Source: Bordetella petrii (GTDB lineage: Bacteria > Pseudomonadota > Gammaproteobacteria > Burkholderiales > Burkholderiaceae_B). Taken from it: 51,378 bases of DNA. The notes beneath the pieces are model-generated. The model was not told where the DNA came from, did not search any database, and saw nothing but the letters and a program-made list of their open reading frames with translations. Each line of letters opens with the position of its first letter. Position 1 is the stretch's first letter. Shown here piece by piece: positions 35,175-44,473 of the stretch. The translations under genes and the position numbers were made by a program. The stretch lies in the NCBI GenBank assembly GCA_017745595.1, contig WMBV01000037.1:1-51378 (forward strand), read 5' to 3'.

Positions 35175-36968
35175 ATGCAGCATATTCGCAATTTCTCCAT
35201 CATCGCCCACATCGATCACGGCAAATCGACCCTGGCCGACCGCCTGATCCAGCGTTGCGGCGGGTTGGCGGCGCGCGAAATGTCTTCGCAGGTGCTCGAC
35301 TCGATGGAAATCGAGCGCGAGCGGGGCATTACCATCAAGGCCCAGACGGCCGCGCTGCAATACGTGGCCCAAGACGGCAAAACCTACAACCTGAACCTCA
35401 TCGACACCCCGGGGCACGTCGACTTCTCGTATGAGGTCAGCCGCTCGCTGTCCGCCTGCGAAGGAGCCTTGCTGGTGGTCGATGCCTCGCAGGGCGTCGA
35501 AGCCCAGACGGTGGCCAACTGCTATACGGCCATCGAACTGGGCGTCGAAGTGCTGCCGGTGCTCAACAAGATGGACCTGCCGCAGGCCGACCCCGAGGCC
35601 GCGCGCCAGGAGGTCGAAGACGTGATCGGCATCGACGCCTCGCAGGCGGTGCTGGCCAGCGCCAAGACCGGCGTGGGCATCGACGAGATCCTGGAAACCA
35701 TCGTGGCGCGCGTGCCGCCGCCGCAGGGCGACCCGGCCGGCCCGCTGCAGGCCCTGATCATCGATTCCTGGTTCGACAACTACGTGGGCGTGGTGATGCT
35801 GGTGCGCATCATCAACGGCGTGCTGCGCCCCAAAGACAAGATCCTGCTCATGGCTTCGGGCGCCACCCACCTGTGCGAACAGGTGGGCGTGTTCACGCCG
35901 AAGTCGCAGCCGCGCACCGAACTGTCGGCGGGCGAGGTCGGCTTCATCATCGCCGGCATCAAGGAACTGGCCCACGCCAAGGTGGGCGATACCGTCACCC
36001 TGGCGGGCAAGCCGGCCAGCGCGCCGCTGCCGGGCTTCAAAGAGGTCAAGCCCCAGGTGTTCGCCGGCCTGTACCCGGTGGAAAGCTCCGAATACGACCA
36101 ACTGCGCGATTCCCTCGAAAAGCTCAAGCTCAACGATGCCGCGCTGATGTTCGAACCCGAGGTCTCGCAGGCGCTGGGCTTCGGCTTCCGCTGCGGCTTC
36201 CTGGGCCTGCTGCACATGGAAATCGTGCAAGAGCGCCTCGAACGCGAGTTCGACATGGACATCATCACCACCGCGCCGTCGGTGGTGTACGAGGTCGAGC
36301 AGCGCGACGGCAGCATCGAAATCGTCGACAGCCCGGCGCGCATGCCCGAAGTGGGCAAAATCAACGACATCCGCGAGCCCATCGTCAAGGTCACGCTGTT
36401 CATGCCCCAGGAATACGTGGGGCCGGTCATGACGCTGTGCAACAACAAGCGCGGCGTGCAGATCAACATGAGCTACCACGGCCGCCAGGTACACCTGACC
36501 TACGAAATTCCGCTGGCCGAGATCGTGCTCGACTTTTTCGACAAGCTGAAATCGGTGTCGCGCGGCTATGCCTCGATGGACTACGAGTTCCTGGAATACC
36601 GCTCGGCCGACGTGGTGCGGGTCGACCTGCTCATCAATAGCGACCGCGTCGATGCGCTGGCCATGATCGTGCACCGCGCCAATGCCCGCTATCGCGCACG
36701 CGACGTCGTGACGCGCATGCGCGGCCTGATCCCGCGCCAGATGTTCGACGTGGCCATCCAGGCGGCCATCGGCGCCGAAGTGATCGCCCGCGAAAACGTC
36801 AAGGCGCTGCGCAAGAACGTGCTGGCCAAATGCTACGGCGGCGACATCTCGCGCAAGAAGAAACTGCTGGAAAAGCAGAAAGCCGGCAAGAAACGCATGA
36901 AACAGGTGGGCAGCGTCGAGATTCCCCAAGAGGCTTTCCTGGCCATCCTGCAAGTCGAAGACAAGTAA
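35175..36968 (+). CDS. lepA: elongation factor 4 (LepA)
   Basis: Ribosome-bound GTPase of 597 residues affecting translation initiation and 30S maturation. GTPase motifs are AHIDHGKST (G1), GITIK (G2), DTPGHVDF (G3) and NKMDLP (G4). The C-terminal part contains the LepA-specific domain ([17 protein letters not shown]). ATG at 35175 gives [18 protein letters not shown]. It is 13 bp upstream of lepB, the classical lepAB operon. Confidence 0.97.
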   Translation: MQHIRNFSIIAHIDHGKSTLADRLIQRCGGLAAREMSSQVLDSMEIERERGITIKAQTAALQYVAQDGKTYNLNLIDTPGHVDFSYEVSRSLSACEGALLVVDASQGVEAQTVANCYTAIELGVEVLPVLNKMDLPQADPEAARQEVEDVIGIDASQAVLASAKTGVGIDEILETIVARVPPPQGDPAGPLQALIIDSWFDNYVGVVMLVRIINGVLRPKDKILLMASGATHLCEQVGVFTPKSQPRTELSAGEVGFIIAGIKELAHAKVGDTVTLAGKPASAPLPGFKEVKPQVFAGLYPVESSEYDQLRDSLEKLKLNDAALMFEPEVSQALGFGFRCGFLGLLHMEIVQERLEREFDMDIITTAPSVVYEVEQRDGSIEIVDSPARMPEVGKINDIREPIVKVTLFMPQEYVGPVMTLCNNKRGVQINMSYHGRQVHLTYEIPLAEIVLDFFDKLKSVSRGYASMDYEFLEYRSADVVRVDLLINSDRVDALAMIVHRANARYRARDVVTRMRGLIPRQMFDVAIQAAIGAEVIARENVKALRKNVLAKCYGGDISRKKKLLEKQKAGKKRMKQVGSVEIPQEAFLAILQVEDK

Positions 36969-36981
36969 AAAGGCGTCTTAC

Positions 36982-37866
36982 ATGAGCTGGAACTTTGCAC
37001 TGATACTCTTTGTGCTGCTGGTGGTTACCGGCATAATCTGGGCCCTCGATGTCGCCGTATTGCGTCGGCGGCGCGCGCGCCGCGCCCGGGCGGCCGCCGA
37101 CGGCGTCGACACCGCCTATGCGGCCGACCCCCAAGAAGCCGCGCGCCTGCGCCAGGAAGCCGCCACGGCGGCATCGCGCATTCCGTGGTGGGTGGAATAC
37201 GCCGTCAGCTTCTTCCCGGTGATCCTGTTCGTGTTCGTGCTGCGCTCGTTCGTGGTCGAGCCGTTTCGCATCCCCTCGGGGTCGATGCTGCCCACGCTGC
37301 AATCGGGCGACCTGATCCTGGTGAACAAATTCGTCTACGGCATCCGCCTGCCCGTGATCGACCGCAAGATCATCGAGGTCGGCTCGCCCGAGCGCGGCGA
37401 CGTGGTGGTGTTCCGCTACCCCGTCGATCCCAACGTCGATTACATCAAGCGCATCGTCGGCCTGCCGGGCGACGAGGTCTCTTATGTCGACAAAAAGCTC
37501 TACGTGAACGGCCAGCTGGTGCCGCACGTGCGCGACGGCGAGTATTTCGAGCCCGACCGGGTGTCGTATATTGCACAGTACAAAGAGAAATTGGGCGAAG
37601 TTGACCACCAAATACTGCTAGAAGAGGGCAAATCGCAGATTTACGGCCCGATCTGGAAGTTTCCGGGGCTGAGCAACTGCGAGTACGCCCGTAATGGAGT
37701 ACGCTGCAAAGTACCCGAAGGCCATTATTTCGCCATGGGCGACAACCGGGACAACAGCGCCGACAGCCGCTACTGGGGGTTCGTCCCTGACGCTAATATC
37801 GTCGGGAAGGCATTCTTCATCTGGATGAACTTCAGCGATCTCAGCCGCATCGGCAGCTTTAACTGA
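36982..37866 (+). CDS. lepB: signal peptidase I
   Basis: Inner-membrane serine protease that removes signal peptides from secreted proteins. 294 residues, two N-terminal membrane segments (about 5-25 and 71-89). Catalytic Ser101 is in [10 protein letters not shown] and general-base Lys156 in [12 protein letters not shown]. The motif [14 protein letters not shown] is conserved near the C-terminus. It is followed by rnc after 1 bp. Confidence 0.96.
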   Translation: MSWNFALILFVLLVVTGIIWALDVAVLRRRRARRARAAADGVDTAYAADPQEAARLRQEAATAASRIPWWVEYAVSFFPVILFVFVLRSFVVEPFRIPSGSMLPTLQSGDLILVNKFVYGIRLPVIDRKIIEVGSPERGDVVVFRYPVDPNVDYIKRIVGLPGDEVSYVDKKLYVNGQLVPHVRDGEYFEPDRVSYIAQYKEKLGEVDHQILLEEGKSQIYGPIWKFPGLSNCEYARNGVRCKVPEGHYFAMGDNRDNSADSRYWGFVPDANIVGKAFFIWMNFSDLSRIGSFN

Positions 37867-37867
37867 C

Positions 37868-38629
37868 ATGTCCCTAGCCACGCTGGAAACCCGCCTGGAT
37901 TACCGCTACGGTAACGCGGCCCTGCTCGAGCAGGCGCTGACGCACCGCAGCCACAGCGCTCGCCACAACGAGCGCCTGGAATTCCTGGGCGATTCCGTGC
38001 TGAATTTCGTCGTGGCGGCCATGCTGTTCGAACGTTTCCCCAAGCTCGACGAAGGCGATCTGTCGCGCCTGCGGGCCAACCTGGTCAAGCAGGCCTCGCT
38101 GGCCGACATCGGCCAGCGGCTCGAGCTTTCGCTGTACCTGCGGCTGGGCGAGGGCGAGCTCAAAAGCGGCGGGTTCCGTCGCCCGTCCATTTTGGCCGAC
38201 GCGGTCGAGGCCATTTTCGGCGCCGCCTTCCTCGATGGCGGCTTCGATGCGGCGCGCAAGGTCATCGTGCGCCAGTACCAGCCGGTGCTGGCCAGCGTCG
38301 ATCCCAAGACGCTCGGCAAAGACGCCAAGACCCTGTTGCAGGAATTCCTGCAAGGACGCAAGCTGGCCTTGCCGCTGTATACCGTGGTGGCCACGCATGG
38401 CGCGGCCCACAGTCAGCAGTTCGAGGTCGAATGCGCCATCCCGGCGCTCGAAATCAAGGTCGTGGCGCCCGGCGCCAGCCGGCGCGCGGCCGAGCAGTCC
38501 GCCGCCAAGCTGGCGCTCGAGGCCGCGCAGGCCGCCAGCCCCGCGCGCGCCGCCGCGCGCAAGTCGGGCAAGGCCCGCAAAACCGCGCAATTGTCGCTGC
38601 CCGTGGCAGTGGCCCAAGAGGTCAAATGA
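37868..38629 (+). CDS. rnc: ribonuclease III
   Basis: Double-strand-specific endoribonuclease of 253 residues for rRNA processing and antisense decay. The RNase III signature is [14 protein letters not shown] with Glu38 and Asp42; the acidic residues of the second motif are in [17 protein letters not shown] double-stranded RNA-binding domain spans about 155-225. The Lys/Ala-rich tail after 225 is longer than in E. coli (226 residues). The stop overlaps the era start by 4 bp. Confidence 0.96.
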   Translation: MSLATLETRLDYRYGNAALLEQALTHRSHSARHNERLEFLGDSVLNFVVAAMLFERFPKLDEGDLSRLRANLVKQASLADIGQRLELSLYLRLGEGELKSGGFRRPSILADAVEAIFGAAFLDGGFDAARKVIVRQYQPVLASVDPKTLGKDAKTLLQEFLQGRKLALPLYTVVATHGAAHSQQFEVECAIPALEIKVVAPGASRRAAEQSAAKLALEAAQAASPARAAARKSGKARKTAQLSLPVAVAQEVK

Positions 38630-39516
38630 GCGATACCCCTTTCCGAACCGGCTTCATTGCCGTGGTCGGCCGCCCGAATGTGGGCAAGTCCACCCTGACC
38701 AACGCCCTGATCGGCTCGAAGATCTCGATTGTCTCGCGCAAGGCGCAGACCACCCGCCATCGCATTCATGGCGTGCTGACCCGCGAGCACGAGCAATTCG
38801 TGTTCGTCGACACGCCGGGGTTCCAGACGCGCCATGGCGGCGCCATGAACCGCATGATGAACCGCGTGGTCACCCAGGCCCTGGCCGAGGTCGACGTGGT
38901 GGTGCATGTGGTCGAGGCCGGCAAATGGACCGACGGCGATGCCAAGCTGCTGCCCCTGCTGCCCGACGCCCGCCGCACCATCCTGGTGATCAGCAAGATC
39001 GACGCCTTGAAGCGGCGCGACGACCTGTTCGCCTTCGTGTCCAAAATCATGGCGCTGCACGCGTACGACGCCGTGGTGCCGGTCAGCGCCCTGAAGGCCC
39101 AGCAGCTCGACCAGCTGCTCGAAGAAATCGCCAAGCGGCTGCCCGAAGGCGAGCCCTTGTTCGAAGAAGATACTCTTACCGACCGGCCGGTGCGGTTCAT
39201 CGCCGCCGAGCTGCTGCGCGAAAAAATCTTCCGCCTGGTCGGCGACGAACTGCCGTATGGCTGTACGGTCGTCATCGAGCAATGGGAAGAAACCGACAAG
39301 GCGGCCCGCGTGGCGGCCTGTGTCGTGGTCGAACGCGACAGCCACCGGCCCATCTTGCTGGGCGCCGGCGGCGAGCACATGAAGCGCATCGCCACCGAAG
39401 CGCGGCAAGACATCGCCAAGCTGCTCGACAAGCCCGTGCACCTCGAGGTGTATATCAAGGTGCGCAAAGGCTGGTCCGACCGCGAAAGCGCCCTGCGCGA
39501 CCTGGGCTATGAGTAG
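38626..39516 (+). CDS. era: GTPase Era
   Basis: Essential GTPase of 296 residues that binds 16S rRNA during 30S assembly. The P-loop GRPNVGKS is residues 15-22; switch and G3 are TTRHRIHG and VDTPGFQ; G4 is ISKIDALK. The C-terminal KH domain carries [21 protein letters not shown] at 38626 overlaps the rnc stop, and recO starts 8 bp before its own stop, so rnc-era-recO are coupled. Confidence 0.97.
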   Translation: MSDTPFRTGFIAVVGRPNVGKSTLTNALIGSKISIVSRKAQTTRHRIHGVLTREHEQFVFVDTPGFQTRHGGAMNRMMNRVVTQALAEVDVVVHVVEAGKWTDGDAKLLPLLPDARRTILVISKIDALKRRDDLFAFVSKIMALHAYDAVVPVSALKAQQLDQLLEEIAKRLPEGEPLFEEDTLTDRPVRFIAAELLREKIFRLVGDELPYGCTVVIEQWEETDKAARVAACVVVERDSHRPILLGAGGEHMKRIATEARQDIAKLLDKPVHLEVYIKVRKGWSDRESALRDLGYE

Positions 39517-40096
39517 AAGGGCGCATCGCGTCCAGGATTGCGCCGCCTATATGCTCCACGCCACCGCGTGGCGCGAAACCTCGCTGATCGTCCAGAGCTT
39601 TTCCCGCGAACACGGCTGCGTGGCCCTGGTCGCCAAGGGCGCCAAGCGCCCGTATTCGGTGCTGCGGCCGGTGTTGTCGGCGTTCCAGCCCCTGCTGTTG
39701 TCCTGGAGCGGCGCGGGCGAAGTCAAGACGCTGACCCGCGCCGAGGTGGCCGGTCTGCGGCCCCTGGCGGGCACGGCCTTGATGTCCGCCTGGTACATGA
39801 ATGAACTGTTGCTGCGCCTGCTGCCGCGCGAAGACGCGCACCCGGCGCTGTTCGATGCCTACGACACGGCGTTGCGGCAACTGGCGGGCGGCAGCCGCGC
39901 GGCGGGGGCGCTGCGGCGCTTCGAATGGACCCTGCTGCGCGAAACCGGCTACGGCATCGACGAAGCCGCGCCCGATTTCGACGACCCGCTCATCGAGCCG
40001 GCCCTGCGGCGCGACCTGCGCGAACGCCTGGCCGCCAACCTGGCCGGCCGCCCCCTGGCCACGCGGCGGGTGCTGCTGGATTTGCAGCGGATGTAG
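39509..40096 (+). CDS. recO: DNA repair protein RecO (short form)
   Basis: RecO helps RecF/RecR load RecA at gaps. The N-terminal OB fold (DCAAYMLHATAWRETSLIVQ, about 8-80) and the helical part (SAWYMNELLLRLLPRED) are clear. At 195 residues it is shorter than E. coli RecO (242). After FEWTLLRETGYGIDEAAPDF it goes almost directly to the C-terminal ANLAGRPLATRRVLLDLQ, so the middle segment that often carries cysteines and beta strands is missing. The reading frame is clean. pdxJ, a common neighbour, is not next. It may be a natural compact form or an internally deleted protein. Confidence 0.85.
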   Translation: MSRRAHRVQDCAAYMLHATAWRETSLIVQSFSREHGCVALVAKGAKRPYSVLRPVLSAFQPLLLSWSGAGEVKTLTRAEVAGLRPLAGTALMSAWYMNELLLRLLPREDAHPALFDAYDTALRQLAGGSRAAGALRRFEWTLLRETGYGIDEAAPDFDDPLIEPALRRDLRERLAANLAGRPLATRRVLLDLQRM

Positions 40097-40130
40097 AGCG
40101 GTGCGCAGGGGGGCGCAGTAGGGGGGCCCA

Positions 40131-40267
40131 GGTGTCTGACTCCCGCAGGGTGTCAGACACCTAAGTGTGCAAGCGGTCTAGCCATATCGGTGTCTGACAC
40201 CCTGCGGGAGTCAGACACCTGGCTAAGGGAGTCAGACACCTGCCAGACCTGCCAGACCTGCCAGAAG
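40131..40267. repeat. REP-like inverted doublet, half copy and 9-bp tandem repeat
   Basis: Palindromes at 40131-40161 (core TCCCGCAGGGT) and 40189-40219 (core ACCCTGCGGGA), arms GGTGTCTGAC / GTCAGACACC, are separated by 27 bp. A half copy GGGAGTCAGACACC is at 40227-40240, followed by three units of TGCCAGACC (the last TGCCAGAAG) to 40267. They lie between the convergent genes recO and the PliI-like gene. Confidence 0.88.
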
Positions 40268-40278
40268 CTCCGCGTCCA

Positions 40279-40941
40279 TCAGGGGCGCTTCGACAATCCG
40301 GGCACCCATTCCAGCCGCTCGCCATTCCGTATCTTGTATACGTCCAGGGTGGTGTAGTTTCCGGAGCCCGCCGTGACCAGCGTGACCGCCAGTTCGGGCT
40401 GGCCGTCGCCATCCACGTCCTTCAGCTCCGCCTGGCGCAGTTCGCCATCGCGCGGGCGGATGATGCCGTCGGCATAGTCGCCGGTCGACAGATCGCGGTA
40501 CAGGCGTACGCTGTAGGTGCCGATAGAGGCCGGTTCGCCCGATTCCTGGGCCACCACCACGGCGGCCGGCGCCTGGGCCAGCGGCACCACGATGGGCGCG
40601 GGCGCGGCCGCGTCGGCCGGGCTGGGCGAGCCGGCCCATTCGACCACACTGGCATGGCTGCTGCGGCGGTCGACCAGGCACAGCATGGTCAGCGCCGCGC
40701 CTTTCATGTGCGCCTGCGTGGCGGTGCCGCGGATCAGCAGGGCGGTTTGCCCCGAACGGTCGTCGAACTGCATGGGCATGCCCACTTGCTCGGTTTGCGC
40801 CAGGCCGGACGCCTGGGCGCACAGGCGCAAGGCCTTGTCTTCTTGCTGCTGCCAGGCGGCGGGCGAACTCGCCTGGGCCGCCGGGGCAGCCAGGGCGGCG
40901 AGAAAAAGGCAGGCCGGGACGTGGCGTAGGCAGGGGGGCAT
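40279..40941 (-). CDS. PliI-like periplasmic lysozyme inhibitor (putative)
   Basis: A 220-residue exported protein with a signal peptide (about 1-24, LAALAAPAAQA). The C-terminal part reads EPASIGTYSVRLYRD, IIRPRDGELRQAELKDVDGDG and TAGSGNYTTLDVYK, which resembles the I-type lysozyme inhibitor PliI (SIGSYSVRLY ... RDG ... DVDGDG ... SAGTGNY). The N-terminal half (residues 25-130) has two cysteines and no family I recognise. Lysozyme inhibitors protect peptidoglycan from host lysozyme. The family call comes from memory of the motifs and is moderate. Confidence 0.5.
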   Translation of the reverse strand: MPPCLRHVPACLFLAALAAPAAQASSPAAWQQQEDKALRLCAQASGLAQTEQVGMPMQFDDRSGQTALLIRGTATQAHMKGAALTMLCLVDRRSSHASVVEWAGSPSPADAAAPAPIVVPLAQAPAAVVVAQESGEPASIGTYSVRLYRDLSTGDYADGIIRPRDGELRQAELKDVDGDGQPELAVTLVTAGSGNYTTLDVYKIRNGERLEWVPGLSKRP

Positions 40942-41056
40942 GGGGGGCTCGAGTCGGGGAACGGAATGCCTATCGTGTAGCACGCGCCGTGCCGGGTGTC
41001 TATGCGCCCCCGGGGGCGGCGGCGCGGCAGGTCGGCGGCGCGCGTTGCGGGAGGCA

Positions 41057-41172
41057 GGTGTCCGACTCCCGCAGGGTGTCGGACACCGGTGCCTGGAGCT
41101 TCTGCACACAGCGGTGTCAGGCACCCTGGCGGGAGCCAGACACCTGGCAAGACCTGGCCGGAGCCAGGCACC
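41057..41172. repeat. REP-like inverted doublet plus half copy
   Basis: Palindromes at 41057-41087 (arms GGTGTCCGAC / GTCGGACACC) and 41113-41144 (GGTGTCAGGC / GCCAGACACC, one mismatched pair) have opposite core orientation and a 25-bp spacer. A half copy ending GAGCCAGGCACC follows to 41172. Confidence 0.85.
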
Positions 41173-41178
41173 TTGTAT

Positions 41179-41205
41179 AAAAAAGGGCCCGCGCATGGCG
41201 GGCCC
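41179..41205 (-). terminator. Rho-independent terminator of the YccA-family gene
   Basis: On the minus strand an 8-bp stem GGGCCCGC / GCGGGCCC is followed by a run of six T, 25 bp past the stop codon. Confidence 0.88.
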
Positions 41206-41229
41206 CCGGATGCCGGCGAGTAAACCCGG

Positions 41230-41940
41230 TTATTCGCGATTGCCGCCGAAGATGCCCAGCAGCATCAGCAGGTTCGAGAAGACGTTGTAGACGTCCAGGT
41301 AGATGGCCAGCGTGGCGGAAACGTAATTGGTTTCGCCGCCGTTGATCACGCGTTGCAGGTCGACCAGCATGAAGGCCGAGAAGATGACGATGGCCAGCAC
41401 CGAGATGGTGAGCATCAGGGCGGGCATCTGCAGGAAGATGTTGGCCAGCGCCGCCACCAGGATGACCACCGCGCCGGTGAACAGCCACTTCTGCATGCTG
41501 GACAGGTCGCGCTTGATGGTGGTGGCCAGGGTGGCCATGGTGCCGAACACCACGGCGGTGCCGCCGAAGGCCGTCATGACCAGTTGCGCGCCGTTGCCCA
41601 TGCCCAGCACGAAGCCCAGCAGGCGCGACAGCATGATGCCCATGAAGAAGGTAAAGGCCAGCAGCAGCGCCACGCCCACCGAACTATGCTTGTTTTTCTC
41701 GATGGCGAACATCAGGCCGAAGGCACCCACCAAAAACACCATGGCCGACAGGCCGGGGCTGGCCATCATGACCTGGTTCACGCCGGTGTACAGGCCGACT
41801 GCCGCGCCCAGCACGGTGGGAATCAGCGACAGCGCCAGCAGCCAGTACGTGTTGCGCAGGACCTTGTTGCGGACGACTTCGCCCGGCGCGCCGGCATAGG
41901 GGCCGGAGCGGTTGAAAGGTGAAGGACGGTATTGGTTCAT
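41230..41940 (-). CDS. Bax inhibitor-1/YccA family membrane protein
   Basis: Integral inner-membrane protein of 236 residues with about seven hydrophobic segments. In E. coli YccA is a substrate and modulator of the FtsH protease. The C-terminal VYNVFSNLLMLLGIFGG with preceding LDV is conserved in the Bax-inhibitor family, as is the VDLQRVINGGETNYVSATLAIYLD region. ATG at 41940 (MNQYRPSPFN) is preceded by AGGAG. Its own terminator follows, so it appears monocistronic. Confidence 0.9.
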   Translation of the reverse strand: MNQYRPSPFNRSGPYAGAPGEVVRNKVLRNTYWLLALSLIPTVLGAAVGLYTGVNQVMMASPGLSAMVFLVGAFGLMFAIEKNKHSSVGVALLLAFTFFMGIMLSRLLGFVLGMGNGAQLVMTAFGGTAVVFGTMATLATTIKRDLSSMQKWLFTGAVVILVAALANIFLQMPALMLTISVLAIVIFSAFMLVDLQRVINGGETNYVSATLAIYLDVYNVFSNLLMLLGIFGGNRE

Positions 41941-42073
41941 GGACGGCTCCTGTGGGCGGCAAACGGGGTTGCCCAATGCAATTAGATAACTAGGATACCT
42001 TACAGTTCCCTGAAAAATCCACTTGCGGGGTGGCCCGAGGTTCTATATCGGGGCACATGGGGCAAAAAAAAGA

Positions 42074-42442
42074 TCAGCCGGGGCGCACGGCCCGCGCGGC
42101 GCGTTCAATGAGGGCGGGCAATTCGGCTTCCAGGCGGGCGCGCAGGCCGGCCGCGGCCTCGTCCACGGCCTGCTGCAGCGCCTGTTCCAGTTCGGCCTGC
42201 AGGGCCGCGCGCAGCACCGCGTCGCCGGCCGCCGCGCTGCTCCAGGCGGCCTGGGGCGAGCCCGCGCCGCCGGCTGCTTCGGCATGCGCCGGCGCGGCCG
42301 GGGCGTCGGCCACCTGGGTCAGGACGGGCAGATCGGCGCCGGGCGAGGGGGGCGGGGCGGACGGAGCGGCGGGAATAGGCGCCAGGGTGGGCTCGGCCCG
42401 CTGGGTCAGCGTGGGGATGCCGGGATCGGAATAATGAGGCAT
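42074..42442 (-). CDS. DUF2486-like hypothetical protein
   Basis: A 122-residue protein: a Pro/Ala-rich N-terminal half starting MPHYSDPGIPTLTQRAEP and a helical, possibly coiled C-terminal half (ALQAELEQALQQAVDEAAAG). This N-terminal PxLTxR-type motif and the place directly after holC match the DUF2486 family of Burkholderiales, of unknown function. It lies 19 bp after holC on the same strand. Disorder is likely in the first 60 residues. The family call is tentative. Confidence 0.6.
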   Translation of the reverse strand: MPHYSDPGIPTLTQRAEPTLAPIPAAPSAPPPSPGADLPVLTQVADAPAAPAHAEAAGGAGSPQAAWSSAAAGDAVLRAALQAELEQALQQAVDEAAAGLRARLEAELPALIERAARAVRPG

Positions 42443-42461
42443 TGGGGGCTCCAGGGTCGGC

Positions 42462-42905
42462 TTATGCCGAGCGGCCCGCCAGGTCGTGGCTGTGGGGCGT
42501 ATGGCCGGCGGCCTGATACGCGCGCCAGCGCTGGCGCGCCGCCTGGCGGTCGGCGGGGTCGTCGGAGACGACTTCCAGAACACGTTCGAATCCATCGTAG
42601 CCGGGCGGGCAGCCGTCGTCGAGGTTGAGCAGCCAGCACCCGGCGGCGTCGCCCGCCGCGGCGGGCTGGGGCGCGGCGGCGGTCAGGACGACCGGCGTGT
42701 CGGCGGCCAGCGGATCGGATGCCAGGACGTGCGGCACGAACGAGATGTCGTCGAATGCCCACAGCATGCGGTCGAAGGCCGCCAGGCGCGCGCCTTCGGC
42801 GCAATAGACCACCAGCCGCTGGCCCGCCAGGTAGCGCTTGCGGGCGGCCTGGCAGGCGGCCCGCAGGCGGTCGGAGGCGCCGAAGGCGAAGTCGATGCGC
42901 GTCAT
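42462..42905 (-). CDS. holC: DNA polymerase III subunit chi
   Basis: Chi subunit (147 residues) of the clamp-loader complex, which links the polymerase to single-strand binding protein. The start MTRIDFAFGASDRLRAACQ and the middle LVVYCAEGARLAAFDRMLWAFDDISFVPH are typical of HolC, as is LLNLDDGCPPGYDGFERVLEVV. ATG at 42905 lies 17 bp after the pepA stop. The pepA-holC order is conserved in many proteobacteria. Confidence 0.92.
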   Translation of the reverse strand: MTRIDFAFGASDRLRAACQAARKRYLAGQRLVVYCAEGARLAAFDRMLWAFDDISFVPHVLASDPLAADTPVVLTAAAPQPAAAGDAAGCWLLNLDDGCPPGYDGFERVLEVVSDDPADRQAARQRWRAYQAAGHTPHSHDLAGRSA

Positions 42906-42922
42906 GGGCAGGACGGGGGCGC

Positions 42923-44419
42923 TCAGGCCTGGTCGAGTAGGAATTGCATCAGCAGCGGCACCGGGCGGCCGGTGGCGCCCTTGTCTTTGCCGCTGCGCCA
43001 GGCGGTGCCGGCGATGTCGAGGTGGGCCCAGCGGTAGGCCTTGGCAAAGCGCGACAGGAAGCAGGCCGCCGTGACCGAGCCGGCCGGCGGGCCGCCGATG
43101 TTGGCCATGTCGGCGAAGTTGGACTTCAGCTGGTCTTGATAGGCGTCGTCCATGGGCATGCGCCACGCGGTGTCGAGCGCCTGCCGGCCGGCGGCCAGCA
43201 GCGCGTCGGCCAGCGTGTCGTCTTGCGAGAACAGGCCGGTATTGACGTGTCCCAGCGCCACCACGCAGGCGCCGGTGAGCGTGGCGATGTCGACCACGGC
43301 CGACGGCTTGAAGCGTTCGGCGTAGGTGAGCGCGTCGCACAGCACCAGGCGGCCTTCGGCGTCGGTGTTGAGGATTTCGATGGTCTGGCCCGACATGCTG
43401 GTGACGATGTCGCCGGGTTTATTGGCCTTGCCGCTGGGCAGGTTTTCGCAGGCGGCGATCAGGCCCACCACGTCGAGCGGCAGTTCGAGTTCGGCCAGGG
43501 CGCGGAAGGTGCCCAGCACGCTGGCCGCGCCGCACATGTCGTACTTCATTTCGTCCATGGTGGCGGCGGGCTTGAGCGAGATGCCGCCGGCATCGAAGGT
43601 GATGCCCTTGCCCACCAGCACCACCGGGCCGGACTTGGATTTCTTGGCCGGCTTGGCGGCGTGGCGCAGCACGATGAAACGCAGCGGTTCGTCGGAACCG
43701 CGCGCCACCGACAGGAACGACCCCATGCCCAGGGCCTCGACCTGCTTGCGGTCGAGCACTTCGACCTTCAGCGACTTGAATTCGCGCGCCAGCTTCTTGG
43801 CGGTGTCGCCCAGATAGGTGGGGGTGCAGACATTGCCGGGCAGGTTGCCCAGGGTGCGGGTGAGTTCCATGCCGCGGGCGATGGCGCCGCCTTCGCGCAG
43901 GCCCTGCTGGGCTTGCGCGGTGTCGCCGCGTTCGACCACTTGCGTGATTTTCTTCAGCTTGGGGCGGGCTTCGCGGTCGGGCTTGCCGAAGGTGGCGTCG
44001 TAGTGATAAGAGGCGGTGCCGGCGGCGATGGCGGCCGAGCGGGCGCGGGCACGCATGGCGGTGTCGGCGATGGGGTTGGCGGCCAGGGTGGAGACGGCTT
44101 CGGCGACCCGCGCCGCCACGCAGGCCGCGGCAAAGCCTTGTTCGGCCGCGGCATGCGCGCGCGCGTTGTATTCGTTTTGCTTGCCCAGGCCCACCAGCAC
44201 GACGCGCTGCGCCGAGACGCCGGGCAGCGCGCGCAGCACTAGCGTGGTGCCCGCGCGGCCGCGGAATTCGGCCTTGACTACGTTGCGCACGGCATTGTTG
44301 CTGGCGCGATCGATGACGTCGGCGGCGGGGCTGAGTTCGCCATCGGCGTACACGCCCACGGCCAGCGCGGCGGTCTTGATTTGATGCAGGGAAGCGGTGG
44401 TCTGTGTGCTAAATTCCAT
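42923..44419 (-). CDS. pepA: leucyl aminopeptidase PepA
   Basis: Cytosolic two-metal (Zn/Mn) M17 aminopeptidase of 498 residues that trims peptides; PepA also binds DNA in E. coli. The C-terminal catalytic domain has VGKGITFDAGGISLKP, MKYDMCGAASVLG and the signature NTDAEGRLVL. ATG at 44419 (MEFSTQTTAS) is preceded by AGGAT-like sequence. It is divergent from lptF with 54 bp between the start codons, an arrangement seen in many gamma- and beta-proteobacteria. Confidence 0.95.
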   Translation of the reverse strand: MEFSTQTTASLHQIKTAALAVGVYADGELSPAADVIDRASNNAVRNVVKAEFRGRAGTTLVLRALPGVSAQRVVLVGLGKQNEYNARAHAAAEQGFAAACVAARVAEAVSTLAANPIADTAMRARARSAAIAAGTASYHYDATFGKPDREARPKLKKITQVVERGDTAQAQQGLREGGAIARGMELTRTLGNLPGNVCTPTYLGDTAKKLAREFKSLKVEVLDRKQVEALGMGSFLSVARGSDEPLRFIVLRHAAKPAKKSKSGPVVLVGKGITFDAGGISLKPAATMDEMKYDMCGAASVLGTFRALAELELPLDVVGLIAACENLPSGKANKPGDIVTSMSGQTIEILNTDAEGRLVLCDALTYAERFKPSAVVDIATLTGACVVALGHVNTGLFSQDDTLADALLAAGRQALDTAWRMPMDDAYQDQLKSNFADMANIGGPPAGSVTAACFLSRFAKAYRWAHLDIAGTAWRSGKDKGATGRPVPLLMQFLLDQA

Positions 44420-44473
44420 GGAGGATTCCCGTGTGCGTGGTGCAGTGCGGTTGATTATCCCGCATATTCTCAC

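Noticed and set aside
35163-36953. Minus-strand open frame opposite lepA
   Set aside because: Fully antisense to lepA, His/Gln/Asp-rich shadow.
40097-41229. Search for pdxJ or acpS after recO
   Set aside because: No such gene is present; only repeats and the PliI-like gene are found.
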